In this document: in pieces, positions 11,618 through 24,408 of the stretch | Layout of the letters: every line of letters starts with the position of its first letter | Position numbering within the stretch: position 1 is the stretch's first letter | From: Cyrtodaria siliqua | Taxonomy: Eukaryota; Mollusca; Bivalvia; Adapedonta; Hiatellidae | Direction: 5' to 3' | NCBI GenBank assembly: GCA_037043455.1 | Contig: JAWPHD010001284.1 | Span: 124,001-188,000, forward strand | DNA length: 64,000 nt | Notes under the pieces: generated by a model | What the model was told of the DNA's origin: nothing | Seen by the model: only the letters and a program-made list of their open reading frames with translations | Databases searched by the model: none | Made by a program: the position numbers and the translations under genes

Positions 11618-11860
11618 GTCAATAAATAATGAAAAGTTGATCCCTTGGAAGCAACAAACAAAAACATAGATGCAAGTAGCAGACTCTGTTTTATTGAGTC
11701 TGTTCATGAGAGGTAATGTTTAGTTCAACACCTCTCACACCTCCTAGCACCGGCTTAAGCGATATTCTACTTTAAAGTCACTTAGATTGGGCCTGATGAT
11801 CCCAAATGATCAGTAAGTAATAGCACAACTGATTTGTAGTTTCCCAGGAAGCTTCGAGCT
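11618..11860 (-). repeat. LTR-like / hairpin-polyA unit, copy 2 of a tandem dimer
   Basis: Head-to-tail with copy 1 at about 262-bp spacing, and sharing flanking words on both sides (AATAAATA..GAAAAG; GATTT.TAGT). The AATAAA hairpin reads AGACTC..GAGTCT. Either two LTRs of a miniature element with a roughly 50-bp interior, or a head-to-tail dimer of a small retroelement. Confidence 0.55.
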
Positions 11861-12831
11861 TTAAAACAATCAACTTTTGCACGTGTCCCTTTAATATAAA
11901 GAAATTAATAAAGATTTAATGTATCAAGAAATAATGATGTTATAATTGTTTTCAGTAATTTGAATATGCATGTAAGCTATGTTGCTACAATATGTATATT
12001 GAAAACATGCACATATTGACTCCAAGAGCAATTTTAAAAAAAGAAAGATTATCGGTATGAAATGAATAAATGGTGTTTTGCATCAGGTTCATATGAATTG
12101 TGTATTTGCATTTACCTTTAGCCGCGTGTTACCATTGTTTATCAAAATGTTTGGTCTGAAAATGTCGACGCCTCGGCTGGTTGTTGTTACTAGATCATAA
12201 ATATTAATTTTAAATTGGGTTTATATTGTTACATGTAACAGGTGTACATATAATGTATGTGTACGTCGATCACAAAACAAGCATCATTTAGAGACTTAAA
12301 GCATCATATGGAATAATAATAATAACGATTAACACTATAAAACTAGCCTCGAGTTTTGCAGCCCTAAGCTTGGCATTAACAATAATTAAATCGTATGTAG
12401 CATGGGGCCTAGTGCTTCTTAGTATGCACATTGAAAATGAAACTGAAACGCTTGATGACGGTTATAATCATATTTAGATTGACACCCATAACAATTTGAG
12501 ATCACATCCAGAGGCTTTAGGATAAACAGACTAAAATACAGCAAATAAAGTCAGCTTATTATAATATTTAATCAAGTAACACGTTGGCGATACGTATTTC
12601 TTTAAAAATTCGTGTGGTATCAAAAATGGAAACAATAGACAAGAACATGAAGCAACTATAAAGATTCTTCACTCAATTACTTATATTGCATAGTTATAGC
12701 TGAAGATCGGTTTCGGTTTCTGAACATAGATGGTGACATTTTCCTGGATACCAACTTAAGAAACGAACAATTAACTTAAGGAATAATATAATCTTACAAT
12801 AGTTGTTATGTAAGATTTTAACTAATAGTAA
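11861..12831. other. No recognisable gene
   Basis: AT-rich sequence with no coding or repeat structure that I can identify. Confidence 0.4.
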
Positions 12832-14570
12832 ATATAGAAGTCGAACAGGTAATGCAGCATTGAAGGACCACAGTCAACCAAAATCACGAATACAACACAA
12901 AACAATTACTAAAATGAATAAAAGTCAAGATATGACATCACAAACACAAAAAGGTTGACAATAGGGCTACCGCCTTGGAACGGTGAGTGGGACAATTGGC
13001 CACTGGGGGTTACAACCAGGTTCTAGGGTACACCATACCCCACTCTTACGTTAGTGTCATCCCAATAAAACGGGTCCGTTTAAATAAAGATATCCCCACC
13101 AGGTTATATCTCTAACAAATAATGCAGGATTAATATGCAATATAAGTATAACGCATACATTAGCATGTACAGAAGATGTATGTATGAATATAAAAAAAGC
13201 ATATAAACCCGCAAGGCAAATCTCAATGACTTGGCAGAAGCCAGAGCAACAATAGAACGAACTATTAAGACAAGATAATATTAAGATCAGACGCTACCGT
13301 CCTTAAAGGATTTAGGTAGACGTCGTCATAGGGTCCACATTCTATCCTGTCATCACACAATCAAAGAGGACAGCGAAGTGGAAAGTGAAGCTACGAAGTG
13401 GGCCAACCACTAAACATACAGTACGTTTCAATGTGATAGGGTCATAACCTCTTTTGTTAAACTGTTTAACAAGTTTAATAACGATTGTTTGAAAGTGATT
13501 ATGACCTAGCATCTTACGATGTTTGTAAATCATATCACTATTGAAGTCAGGTTGTGTTAGTCCTTGTCGCAGAAGAGTTATTAAATTAATTCTATATTTT
13601 AAAAGTAGATCAGGGTTATGATAACAACATTTTGCAAAGGTTTCTCGAAGGTTATGGTAACGGTAACAATGATGTAGTAGCTTCTTAAACTCGACTAAAG
13701 ACTCTAGAAAAACGAATAAGTTAAGAAGTATAAATCCCATAAGAAGTTGCTCGGAGTACATCCCAATCTAAGTGGTGATAATTAACAATATCAAAAGTAA
13801 AATCATCTCTCTTGTCATTTATATTTTTTCCATTTTCAAAAGAGAGATGTAAATCAAGAAAAGAAGCGGCATAATCAGAAAAATTAGCTGTGTTGAGTTC
13901 CTTAGGATAGATAGTATTAACCATAGTAGAAAAGAAAGGATTGTCAATGTTTAATATGTCATCCTGATACCGAGAGTTGTCAATAAAGGCTTCTATTACA
14001 TCTGAGTATCTGGACTTAACATGAAATGTCTTTCATAGTAATACAAAAAACAAATTTGCGACAAGAGGTGTACAGTTCATACCCATTTGGATACCAACAA
14101 TTTTTCTATCAACAGTAGTTCCATATGTGACGAAAATTATATCCAATAGGAATATTAGTGCTTCCCAAACTTCTAGGCAATTCCTCATACTAAGTGTAAT
14201 TGTCCAAACTGTCTTTAGTAAAAACAATAAACGCGCTAATATTGTTGCAGGCCAAAATGTATTTTTGTTGTCTCTAGCAAAAGTTTTTTTTTCAAATGAG
14301 AGCAATACGTATTGTATTTGATAAGTGATGTGGTAAGGTTGTATATAGTCTTGAAAAAAGAATAAGTACCTTTTGTTTATTATAAATTGTATCAAGAACG
14401 TATTAATAATGTTTAAATGACCTAATATATTAATCTCAGAGTTGTCATAAGCTTTAGCACAATATTGTTTAACGTTATCTTTAACGGCAAGAAGTTTAAA
14501 ATGTGGAGAAGTTCGTATTGGTGCAGACACTATAATTGAAAATTAATCGGGCTGTATAATTTGAGAATCC
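12832..14570 (-). pseudogene. Penelope-like element, copy 3 (broken)
   Basis: On the minus strand the protein starts near 14530 and reaches its end near 13330. The 490 bp conserved 3' tail follows, ending at GTCGAACAGG..GACCACAGTC near 12832-12870. I can read a degenerate LYTT region, YGTTVDRKIVGIQMG / NCTPLVANL (about 14120-14060), a decayed YLDD region (about 13970), then FLDLHLS, DFTFDIVNY, YRYHNLRETFAKC, LLRQGL, HRKMLGHNHFQT and KRGYDPITL. At least three frame changes separate these blocks. No GIY-YIG endonuclease is seen. Copies at 1, 40314, 47434 and 61222 belong to the same family. Confidence 0.75.
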
Positions 14571-15224
14571 ATTACATATTTGGACGTTTGTTTTGCTTTT
14601 CGTCTACCCCAGCCTTGAAAGTCGTGCACTGGGCAATATGCGTGGAAACAACAACATCTTCAGTGGATTAAAATGCGTATACAAATTAGTGCTCCCGAGT
14701 TCTGGAGATAAAACATGGACGTAATGTAAGCGTCATACAATAAGTATATGGTTAGCTTTATCAGCAGGAACTGAACAAATTTATTATGAAATTTTTAAAT
14801 TCCCAATTTTAATTCGAGGCTCGGAGGAAGTAAAGAGGTATTATTATTATACAAGTTCATAAGAGTATCTATCATTTTAAGAATTGAATTTTTTCCAAGT
14901 AGAAAGTGAATTCGGGTTCTCTACGACTTGAGCGATCTGATAAGAAAGTCAATTTTCTTGGTGTGTTACGATTTATTACGATGATGGAACAGGTTCTTTG
15001 AATTCAACAATGGACAGTCTCTTACTTGTATAGCATATATGTGCAGTTGAAAACGACACCGTACAAGAGAAGAAAGTGAATGAGGAAAACATCTAAACAT
15101 AGTTGCTGTACAGCGTAAAGAATGATTTCAATTTCAAATTCTAAATAGATACTGATACTTTTAGACAAAGACGTGGACTTTGTACTCAGAGTTGTTCGGT
15201 AAGGTGATTCGATTGCTTTGCCTT
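14571..15224. other. No recognisable gene
   Basis: AT-rich, without family similarity I can name. Confidence 0.4.
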
Positions 15225-15261
15225 GGTGTGTGTGTGTGTGTGTGTTTGTGTATGTGTGTGT
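15225..15261. repeat. (TG)n microsatellite
   Basis: GTGTGTGTGTGTGTG with a TTTGTGTA interruption. Confidence 0.95.
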
Positions 15262-15779
15262 TAAGTAAGGCAATTTTCAAGAATATATCCAACATAAACT
15301 GTGCTAGCGCAAAAAGACTTCCAAAAGAGAAATGTAATCAAAGACAGACTGCCACTACATGTTTATGGTTTTCGAAATACGAGTAATCTTTGATTAGGTC
15401 AAATGGCATTATTTACTTTATAACTCAACTGCGGTAAAGGAAGTATATTTTGCAATGTGTACATACAAAATTGCTATTTCGGCATTTGTCTAGATATGTG
15501 TTTTATAACTTCACTCCAGCTGGCCAAAACTTCATAGTGATGTGTTTAATGTATCGTTAACGACATGATGTTATGATACGATACATATTTCATAAGATTT
15601 TACGATAGACAACACTCTTATTGACCTCCCTCCTCGGCATTTAAACATTGAAATATTTGATGGCTCTACATACAAAATAATATAAGTGAACATGGCAAAA
15701 CGTGTGCAGGCTAATTAAACAGAAACAAGAACGCCACCTAACGGGTTGTTTATGTTAAAAGCATTTCCGACGAGTTGGC

Positions 15780-16560
15780 CAATATAACGTTGATTTTTGA
15801 TCTATTGACAAAAATGTTAGAGGTAGTTGTTTAACCAAGAACACAAGTTGAATAATGTTCCATGATTGTATTTCAAATAGTCAATAATAGCAGCCGGGAA
15901 AGGATTTGTCATGATCAAGACAGTCACAGATACGTTCGCATTCGATCTACTAACCATAACCTCAGTAGGTTTCGTTGTTGCAAAATGGATACTAATTGTA
16001 CATAGTTTCAAGACTATAGGTATATCATTAAATAAAGTCAAACGCAGAAGGCTTTTTTCATGATCGGGTTATTATGACCTTAACATTTTACTTAATAGCC
16101 TCAATATAATTAGGATTAATTGTAAATCACGGGTACTTTTTCTGTTAAGTTTCAAGAGTGTAGGTCCAATTGTTACAAGTGTGGGAATGTTTCTCAGGAT
16201 TCGGTCATTGCCAGGTCAATGTGACATTGAATACCTACTGAACCCAAAAGCAATAGGCTTCCTCCACTCACCAAAGACAATACACATATGAAGTTTTATA
16301 GGTGTGTGTGGGGTTTTACTATTATAACAACTATCGCTTGTAGGAGCGCGTATGTCCATATGAGATCATGGTGACCTTGACATTTGACCTACTCCCCTCC
16401 AATTGTGTTCCTCCTCTCACCGAGGGCAAATGCCTACACAGTTCCTGAGTATAGGTGTTATACTACTGGAGTTATCGCTTGGAATATATGCGTTCAAATG
16501 AGGTCAGGTTAACCGTAATATTTGACACCATAAACAATAGAGTTCCACCTCAAAACAAGT
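15780..16560 (-). repeat. AGGTCA-type repeat, decayed, reverse orientation
   Basis: On the minus strand I see GGTCAAATGTCAAGGTCACCATGA (reverse of 16365-16392), CCCTCGGTGAGAGGAGGAAC and other words of the 5852-9118 array. About three degenerate units are clear at 16130-16560; words further left are weaker. Confidence 0.65.
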
Positions 16561-16729
16561 GCAATGTGTCAATTACACTTGTTAAAAGACCGTAGGCGAA
16601 TGCTACATGCACAATATTAGACTTGTAGCTCTTGTAATTTTATAAATAACATTTTATTTATTTCCTTAAATTGATCTATGCAGAACATGCAAACTCTCTG
16701 TATACACCCTTTTTTTACACGAGGCGCAT

Positions 16730-16985
16730 TTTTTTCGCTTAATGTCATCTTTGCGTGACACCTATTTGAATTTAGCGCAATAATGTGACACAAATGCAAC
16801 CCCGTGGTGATTAGACCCTCAATGTATAACATAAGCAGAAAAAGCTAGGAATTTTATATCAACATGAAATTGTTTGTGATTTCTTCCAAAAATGCTGTAG
16901 ATTTAGAGCCGGGTAAGGTTGAATCAATATATGGAATGGAAAGTCCTGTATAAAGCAGAACATATATTTGTTTGTATTTACCACC
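16730..16985 (-). repeat. Dispersed repeat family B, copy 1
   Basis: The reverse complement matches 41640-41800 (TCTAAATCTACAGCATTTT, CATGTTGATATAA, GGTCTAATCACCACGGGG, TGTCACGCAAAGATGA). Nature unknown; no clean reading frame. Confidence 0.7.
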
Positions 16986-17760
16986 TTCTACTGTAGCGCA
17001 AGAGTATTCAAGGGATATAATAGTTTTGTGAGTCCTGACAATTTGGAAATATGTGATAACAGAGTAAACAAGCATATTTTCAATTGGACAACGTCCTCCT
17101 TATGCAGCAATAGTTTATTTCGTGTTAAAAATATTCTATTTGATGTTGAATGTGGTTTCCCTGATGATGCAACGTATATAGCTTCTAAATTATTGTAACA
17201 TCTGTAGAGGACCGTTTAATGAACATAGAAATTAATAAATTGAAAATATTATTAAAAAGAGAAACTTCCCTAAGAGGACCAGGCGGCAATAAATTAAGCA
17301 CTTATACATTATTTAGAAAGAATTAAAGTAGAACATTATATACAAGACAAATTACCTTTTTATCATAGAAGTGCACTCGCAAAATTTAAATATGGCATTG
17401 CACCTATCCGTTTAGAAACTGGTAGATTTGAAAACTCACCTGTTAATTTGCGCACAAGTTTTAACTGTACCAATGAAGTCGAAAATGGAATACATGTCTT
17501 ACTTAAATATCCACTATATGAGGAATTGTGCTGTGAAATCCTTCAAAATGCAATTATTTATAACAGAGACAGTATTTTAATGTCTGACAATGAGAAACTT
17601 TGTTTGAATTTAGATAACTATGATTAAATAAAATATACTACCGAAGCCTGCCATACTATTTTAAAACAAAGATACTGCTATTATAATGTAAGTAATGATA
17701 TATTTTTTTATCTTAAAAAATATGCCAGTTTAATAATTATTAAGCGTTCATACTAGTAAT
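16960..17760 (+). pseudogene. Non-LTR retrotransposon C-terminal relic
   Basis: Three frames in turn read the tail of a LINE ORF2 of a type common in molluscs. First is a 75-residue stretch ending CGFPDDATY (to 17198), then LKILLKRETSLRGP (about 17235). The third block has FYHRSALAKFKYGIAPIRLETGRFE (17360-17435) and a degenerate zinc-binding segment, where expected cysteines read FNCTNEVENGIHVLLKYP. It then runs out in TATTTTTTTATCTT near 17700. It is 5'-truncated with at least two frameshifts. The domain lies C-terminal to the RT in intact elements; no RT motif remains here. Confidence 0.65.
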
Positions 17761-18079
17761 GAGTTTTTGCAGGGTTCTTATATATCTTAGTGTGACCTTA
17801 AAGGAAAAGATCTTGATGTTTGCGACACATAGTCGCAAAGTGGTGAGTACATGTTTAATTCTGTAATCGTGGAGGCATTGCTTTTACAAACACTAAATGG
17901 GTCAATACTAGTTAAAAAGTTGTTTTTAACATAATGTACAACTGAAGTGTATCAAATAAAACCTGGAAAACTACGACTGGAACTGGAAGATTGAATCATA
18001 CACATACATTTGGTGACCGTTGCATATAAGTATTATACTATTCATATAAGTTATAACATGAAATAAAATGGTCATGTTA
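17761..18079. other. No recognisable gene
   Basis: AT-rich, no signal. Confidence 0.4.
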
Positions 18080-18650
18080 ACACAATTCATAACTCGCCAT
18101 AACTTCAAAATTATTTGACCTATGTTCATGTATCTTCACACACATATTCATCTTACCACACAAAATATTGTTACTAATGACCAATAACTGACTTTCATTT
18201 CAGCATAGTTATGCCCTTTTTCACAAATCTTTAACCTGCAACGTAACCAAGCTCATAATTGGCCATAACTTGAAAAGTATTTGACCTATGTTCATGAAAC
18301 GTCACACACACCTTTATCTTACCCGAGGAAATGTCATTATACTTTCAATAAATCGAAACTTTCATTTTGGCAGAGTTATGCCCCTTTTCATAAAAAAATA
18401 ACCAGCAATTTAACCTAGCTCATAACTCGGCTAAATACTGACTAATGGTCACGAAACTGTATACAGTTCTTCCTTGTCAAGAATCCAATACAGATGTATG
18501 CCCCTTTTCATAAACGTCAACACTTTAAACAAATGCTCTATAATTCACGAAGGATTGCACCCACTGTCTTTAAACTTTATACTTAGATTAATTGTAATTG
18601 CTGAAATAAGTACACGGCGGGCGGCACAAGTGTTCCGTGGAACACCATTC
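18080..18650 (+). repeat. Tandem array, three units of about 166 bp
   Basis: Units begin near 18086, 18252 and 18419 with AACTCGCCATAACTT-like words. Each then has TTTGACCTATGTTCATGAAAC, CACACACACC.TTATCTTACC and GAGTTATGCCCCTTTTCATA. The array ends with CGGCGGGCGGCACAAGTGTT, a typical end of this mollusc repeat class. Confidence 0.75.
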
Positions 18651-19634
18651 TAGCTATATATTTTTACATTAACATTGCGTTTGTTAATTGTTCTCTGGAT
18701 CTTGACTTGTTATAGATTTCCTTTTGATATGATGTACTTGTATAACACTGTCTTGTCAATTTGAGTGCTGATGATAGGAAAACAACGGGGTTATCTACAC
18801 AAAATCAATTTAGGCTAACCAGTAGACAGTATTGCCTACTGACCGTTTCAAGTCGGTAACCGTTGAGAATTGTCATGTTCAATTTAATTTGCTTTTTTAT
18901 TTAGTTCGTTGTTCATTGCGGAACTGCGGTTCTATTGTGATCGGGTACTGTGGTTTCTATAGAACTATTTGTCAACATTTTCCTCATGTTCATATTTAAT
19001 TAGAACCAGATGAACATAAATCCCATTAAACATGCAGTCGGAGCCTACCTTAGCAATGCCTAATTTGCACGGGTAAACATATCAATTGATGTGATATATA
19101 CATGTACATAGATGGTCTACCCACCTTCTGCCATTTGTCAGCTTTGTCGTATATTTCTGTTTCCAATGGCCAACTGTGTTACTCCAGACAGAATGGTCCT
19201 GTTTCTCTTCTTACGTAATCTGAAAAACCAACACTTTATTATTACATGTGACATAAGAAACAACTGATCTCGTTACACGTACTTTATATTGTATTATAAA
19301 CACAGCCCTACTACATGAGTAAGGTACACGTTTACTCAACTGTTATTCATAACTTATATAAATGAGATTGTTTTGTGTTCGTCGGATATCGTATTCCTAA
19401 TATATTTCAAATATTTACTTTTGAGCTTTACAAAGTACTCATAAGGTTTTGGATCCGATGTATACCACAGTCTGACCTGTCTCTAATATTGCCTCGAGAC
19501 GAAAAACTTTAAACTAATCTACCTTGGGGTCCTCTATAACAAACACAAAATGACAGTAAAGAAACGATAATAACAATGAAAACTTGCCCAACGTACGCAC
19601 CCACACTCACACATCAACCCAAACAGAACAACTT
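18651..19634. other. No recognisable gene
   Basis: AT-rich, non-coding. Confidence 0.4.
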
Positions 19635-19673
19635 CACACACACACACACACACACACGCGCGCGCGCGCACGC
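19635..19673. repeat. (CA)n(CG)n microsatellite
   Basis: A CACACA run passing directly into CGCGCGCGCGC, an alternating purine-pyrimidine tract able to adopt Z-DNA in principle. Confidence 0.95.
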
Positions 19674-20999
19674 AAACAGTCAACACAGTGGCTTCTTCTT
19701 GTTTAATCAACTATGTTCCAAAACTAGGCATGAACATCAGTCGTCTAAACCCACATTGCTCATAACATAACCATCAAAATGTGTTCTAGAAAACTACTTA
19801 TATTATCGTATCATATGTTTATATCATCTAACGTATGAGTTAAACTTTTTATAAATTCGCAAAAAAATGTACCTTATGACACCATATTTGTTATAATTAT
19901 TTCACTTTTGGTACGCTTAAAATTTAGCGATGGTGATGAATTCAGGGCTGCATATATAACACAATTAATCTGAAGTAGAGTATGATATGAAACGGCATCC
20001 AATCATAGCCAATGATTAAATAAAGGTGTTAACATATAATAACTCTATTATTCAAACACTTCATTTTCTTCTCTTTTTTAGGATAAGACGTTTTCGGTGT
20101 GTTAAATCTCTCTGAAACTTAAAAGTTTTCTATAAAATAAAAAAACTACCGACAATGGTGAATATTGTTGCGTTTATGTTGTATAAACGTATAAACGTCT
20201 GCTTTATTTGTTTTACATCATATTAACAAAACTTATTTTGAGTTCCAAATAAGTGTAACAATATATTGAAGTGAATGTTTTATGTACATGTACTATTTAC
20301 ATTTAAGCCATGTTCTATATAATTAACTTCAGAATCATTTTAGTATAAAATAATGTATCGATGACCAATAATGAATCTATATGTTAAACGAAAGCGATCC
20401 GTATGACGTATCAAATTATTGAAACCAATCTAATACACTTAGGCTACACACTCAGTTTGGCTAATCATATATGTATGACCATATAATAACGTTTTAATTA
20501 CAAATGCCCAGGACTCAATATCAATTAGTATTTATATTTTCAAATAGCTTCAAAACAACTTTAATTCTGATTGTTACTGTATAAACAATACATATCTTAA
20601 GAATCTATTTAAAAAAAACATATTTGATCTTAATAAATATATCTCCGCAGAACGTATCAAAGTTATACTCCTATGACTATTTATCAGTATTAATGGGTGT
20701 GCATATATTCGCTGGAGCTCAATTTTTGTGTCACTTTATACTCGCATTCAACGAAAAGAAACTTAACATTGTCTAGTCTTTCTATACATGGCATATTTTC
20801 ATTAAACTTAGACAATTATCAAATGTCGTTTTAGCTAAATAGTGTTTTAAAGTGTGTTTGTATATTTTGAATGAAAACATGTAAGAGAATATTACTATGT
20901 CTGAATCCTTTGCCAATCAGCCGAGGATATGTTTTATTCGGAGCATTATATTTAATTATCATTAAAGATACATTATACAGGGTAATTTTCTGCTATGTT
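19674..20999. other. No recognisable gene
   Basis: Very AT-rich sequence without coding signal. Confidence 0.4.
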
Positions 21000-21400
21000 A
21001 GCTTTAATATCTACATAACGTTTTAGTAGTTAGTAAAACAGTCAAAGTACTAATATAGTGAGACTTAGGATTGTTTGGGAATTCACGTTTCCGGTAATAT
21101 TTTTTTATGTTAGCTACAATGTTTACATACATTTTCAGTATTACCAAAGTACTTAGTGCTGGGAGGCATACGCTAGTTTGGGAATTCACGTTTCTGGTAA
21201 TATTTTGTTATGTTAACTACAATTTTTACATACATTTTCAGTAATACCAAAGTACTAAAGTGCTGAGAGGCATATACTTGTTTGGGAATTCACGTTTCCG
21301 GTTATATTTTGTTAGGTTAGCTGCAATATATACATAACGTGTCAGTAGTACCAAGGTACTGATGTACTGAGAGGCGTAGGATTGTTTGGGAGAAAAATGC
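21000..21400 (+). repeat. Tandem array of about 104-bp units (3.5 copies)
   Basis: TTTGGGAATTCACGTTTC recurs at 21074, 21177 and 21281, with a truncated TTTGGG at 21384. Each unit also has GGTAATATTTTGTTATGTTAG, TACATACATTTTCAGTA and ACCAAAGTACT. Very regular spacing (103-104 bp). Confidence 0.85.
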
Positions 21401-21954
21401 CACATGGCAGTAGTTGAGCAAAAATATAAATGTAATTAAGTGATGGCATTTACATGTTTGCGAAATGTGTCAACACTGCTTTATTATATGCAAACCAATC
21501 TAAACATATCTTGTAACTGAAATTGTTCTGATGACATTTTACCACTTTAAAGGAAACCCGTTATAGCAAAAAAATCAAACCAGAAGTTTTTACTTTTTAA
21601 AAGGTATCATGCAGCATGCATCAATACAATTTGTGGTATCATTAACATACTAGTCATACTTGATGTTTATGTTTGCATTAAATATAATATACCGTAAATG
21701 AACAGTTACTAGCCTTATGTAGATCGACCAGTAAGTATATACATGTATATACGTGCTACAAACGTAAGCAGAACATTTGTCACTAGAGGACCCTCAGAAT
21801 TAATAGGAAGCGGCCATTTTCAAACAAAAAAAAAATACTCAGTGCGAATATACGTAGGTATACCAACGCCTAAATCCATTTTTTGGGAGGAAACGGATGC
21901 CCCCGCTATTGCTTCAAATATTAATAAGGTAATTGTCTGCATTACCTAGGATAG

Positions 21955-22075
21955 AGTCCGGACAACATCATTTTCGTGAATGCTTACTACTGCAAGTGAA
22001 ATAACTCTGAAATTACTAAAATGATGGGACTAATTATCGAACTTGGCCCAGACTTATGTTAATTTTTTACGGATT
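21955..22075 (+). repeat. Satellite unit, left flank of the LINE insertion
   Basis: GAGTCCGGACAACATCA, TTTCGTGAATG, AACTCTGAAATTACTAAA and CTTGGCCCAGACTT match the units at 27515-27850. Confidence 0.75.
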
Positions 22076-22543
22076 ATCTGAGGCTTTCTATTGCGAAAAT
22101 TATACGAAATTGGAGATACTAATTCATAGTTTTATAAGATTATATTTTGGATTAAGTGTTTTATTAAAAAGTTGATATTTGAGGAAAAAACTAATTGAAA
22201 GTGTATCAGTTATACATAAAATCAGCTCATGAATAAAGAACTTCTTTGTGCTTTATGCTTCTTGCCCATCCTTCCAGTGTAAAAGACATTAGTCCACTCT
22301 TAGTGGGTCACTTGGAGTTTATTTCGTAACTAGCAAGGAAGTGCAAAACATTTTTGCGGAATAAATACATTTAATTTCTTATGATCTATCCGGATATTTG
22401 ATAGTGAGGTAATTTAATGTCTACGAAACGTCTAGTTAATGTGAACGAACGAAACGTTTAATTGTACGATTTCATAGAAGGCTCTTTATGCCTTGTTCTA
22501 TTTAAAGATCACAACAATACTGAGATTGTTTACTATTGACATC

Positions 22544-24255
22544 ATGGAAAAGATAGACGAAGACGTTTCTTTCAACTTTTGGCGACATAGCAGCAACAGT
22601 GAAAACAGTGATGCCACTACTGATGACAATTCTACGCTGAATTACACTATGTCCCAATCTCAAAGCAAATATGAGTCACAAGATGATGCTACTATCCATG
22701 ACGAATCTTTCTCTTCAGAGGCTAGCCAGTCGTTATTAATTATTCCGACATCACGTATGGTGGTTCCAAAAACGAGACAGGACTTAACATCTCTGAACTC
22801 CTCGCCATTAATCATTTTGCCACACAATTGCAATGTGTATCCTGAAAATAGTCAATCGCTACTGACTGGTGTATCGACACCTGTAACCTCGAAATCAAAA
22901 TCTGACCAAGGACTTTCGTTTCATGAAACAAACGAAGAACTGGCTCTAAATCAGACATCGACACCTGTAAACAAAAGACTTTGTAATGGAAATTTGACAC
23001 GAAATGACATAACATATGAACAAGGGTTACATAATCAAGTGCGTTTGAAGGAAATAAAAAGTCAAATTGATTTGTTGCAGCAACTGAGTTTAACCCTACA
23101 GGGTCAAGTGGAACAATGCAACTTGAAAATAGACTCTTTGATCGAGAAATCTGCTACTATGCCTCAAATTGGATGTGCTCACAATATATCGGATACGACA
23201 GAAGGTGAAAACTCCGAACTTGGAAAAACAACTTAGAGTCAGATCTTGACTAGGAACGAAACCTGCTTGCAAAATAACCAACAGCAAAACAAAAATCAGC
23301 GAAAGAATAATGGAAGCAAAGCTGTTAAATTGACACAGAAAATACAAACGGCGGAAAAACCGTCTTTAAAAATGGCGACTAATCACAATCAGGCACGCAA
23401 AATTGAAGTGGTGATTAATAGACCAAGCTCCGACCCTGGAACATGTAACCATGACCTGCCGCCTGTGTGTGATGAAACGGCACCTATAAGACGACACGAC
23501 CAAGACAGAAATCCTACACGAGACCACTCTCAATCACCAAATAAAAAGATTCTTTTAATGGGTGATTCAATTTTTAACAGAATAAATATGAAAGGTTTAA
23601 AATCCTACGTACACAAACATTCTGTTTCAGGAGCCACTGTGAAAACCTTACTTAGAGATATTGAATTATTCGATATTATGAACTTTGAATCCATTCTCAT
23701 TTACATCGGAGGAAACGATCTTTCTGGTAATGCGGATCACGATCTTCTAGAAGAACAGTATGATCAACTGATAGCCATGATTAAATCTCGAAATCCAAAA
23801 ATCAAAGTTATTCTTTCAAAGTTGGCACCGCGAGGGGATGTTGACGTTACAGTTGTCAACATGATCATCGAACGGTTAGCATTACATCATGGAACCGAAT
23901 ATGTGGATAATTTTAGGTCGTTTTACGATAGAAACGGACAACTCATTATGCGTTTCTTTAATTTCACTGACCATATTCATCCGTCAAATTCGGGGATCAA
24001 ACGGATTTTGGGAACAATCAATGAAGTCATTCACATAGTTTATGACTTTACGAAATGTGTATATCCACCACGTGCGGCAAATAACTACCGTGGTAATCGA
24101 AATGTAAGGCGAACTGGCAGTACAAGAATGGACGATGATCGATGTTTAAATTGTTTTGAAAGCAACCACCAGACTCACGAATGTAGACACAAACAACCAA
24201 TAACGTGCTGGTATTGCGGTCTGATTGTCATAAATCTGACAAATGTTGGAATTAG
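22544..24255 (+). pseudogene. LINE ORF1: coiled coil, SGNH hydrolase, zinc knuckles
   Basis: Start chosen at ATG 22544 (MEKIDEDVSF). The first 170 residues are polar and low complexity. A leucine-rich amphipathic stretch at about 22990-23130 looks like a coiled coil. One in-frame TAG (23234-23236) splits an otherwise continuous frame. The SGNH/GDSL-like hydrolase follows, with GDS (LLMGDSIF, about 23555), GGND (IYIGGNDLSG, about 23700) and a DHIHPS catalytic block (about 23970). Then comes a C-x2-C-x4-H-x4-C knuckle (about 24145-24186) and a second CWYC knuckle whose frame is lost by a one-base deletion near 24220. In the original frame the protein stopped near 24255. Such ORF1 proteins bind the LINE RNA and are needed for retrotransposition; the esterase role is not settled. 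Two lesions make this copy non-functional. Confidence 0.85.
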
Positions 24256-24408
24256 GAATTCGGCAAAGAAGCAGTTTCCTGTGGCATAGAAAGTGCAAAT
24301 TATTTCGCAACTCTGCAAAACATTTGTGACACTTGCAATGGAACTAACTGTAACTGTGACTTATTTTCCCAGAGTAAAAGCTATTTAAATGATAATAGGA
24401 ATACATGT

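Noticed and set aside
18760..18785. CTGATGATAGGAAAAC as a second hammerhead candidate
   Set aside because: No stem II between the two core strands and no flanking stem partners seen.
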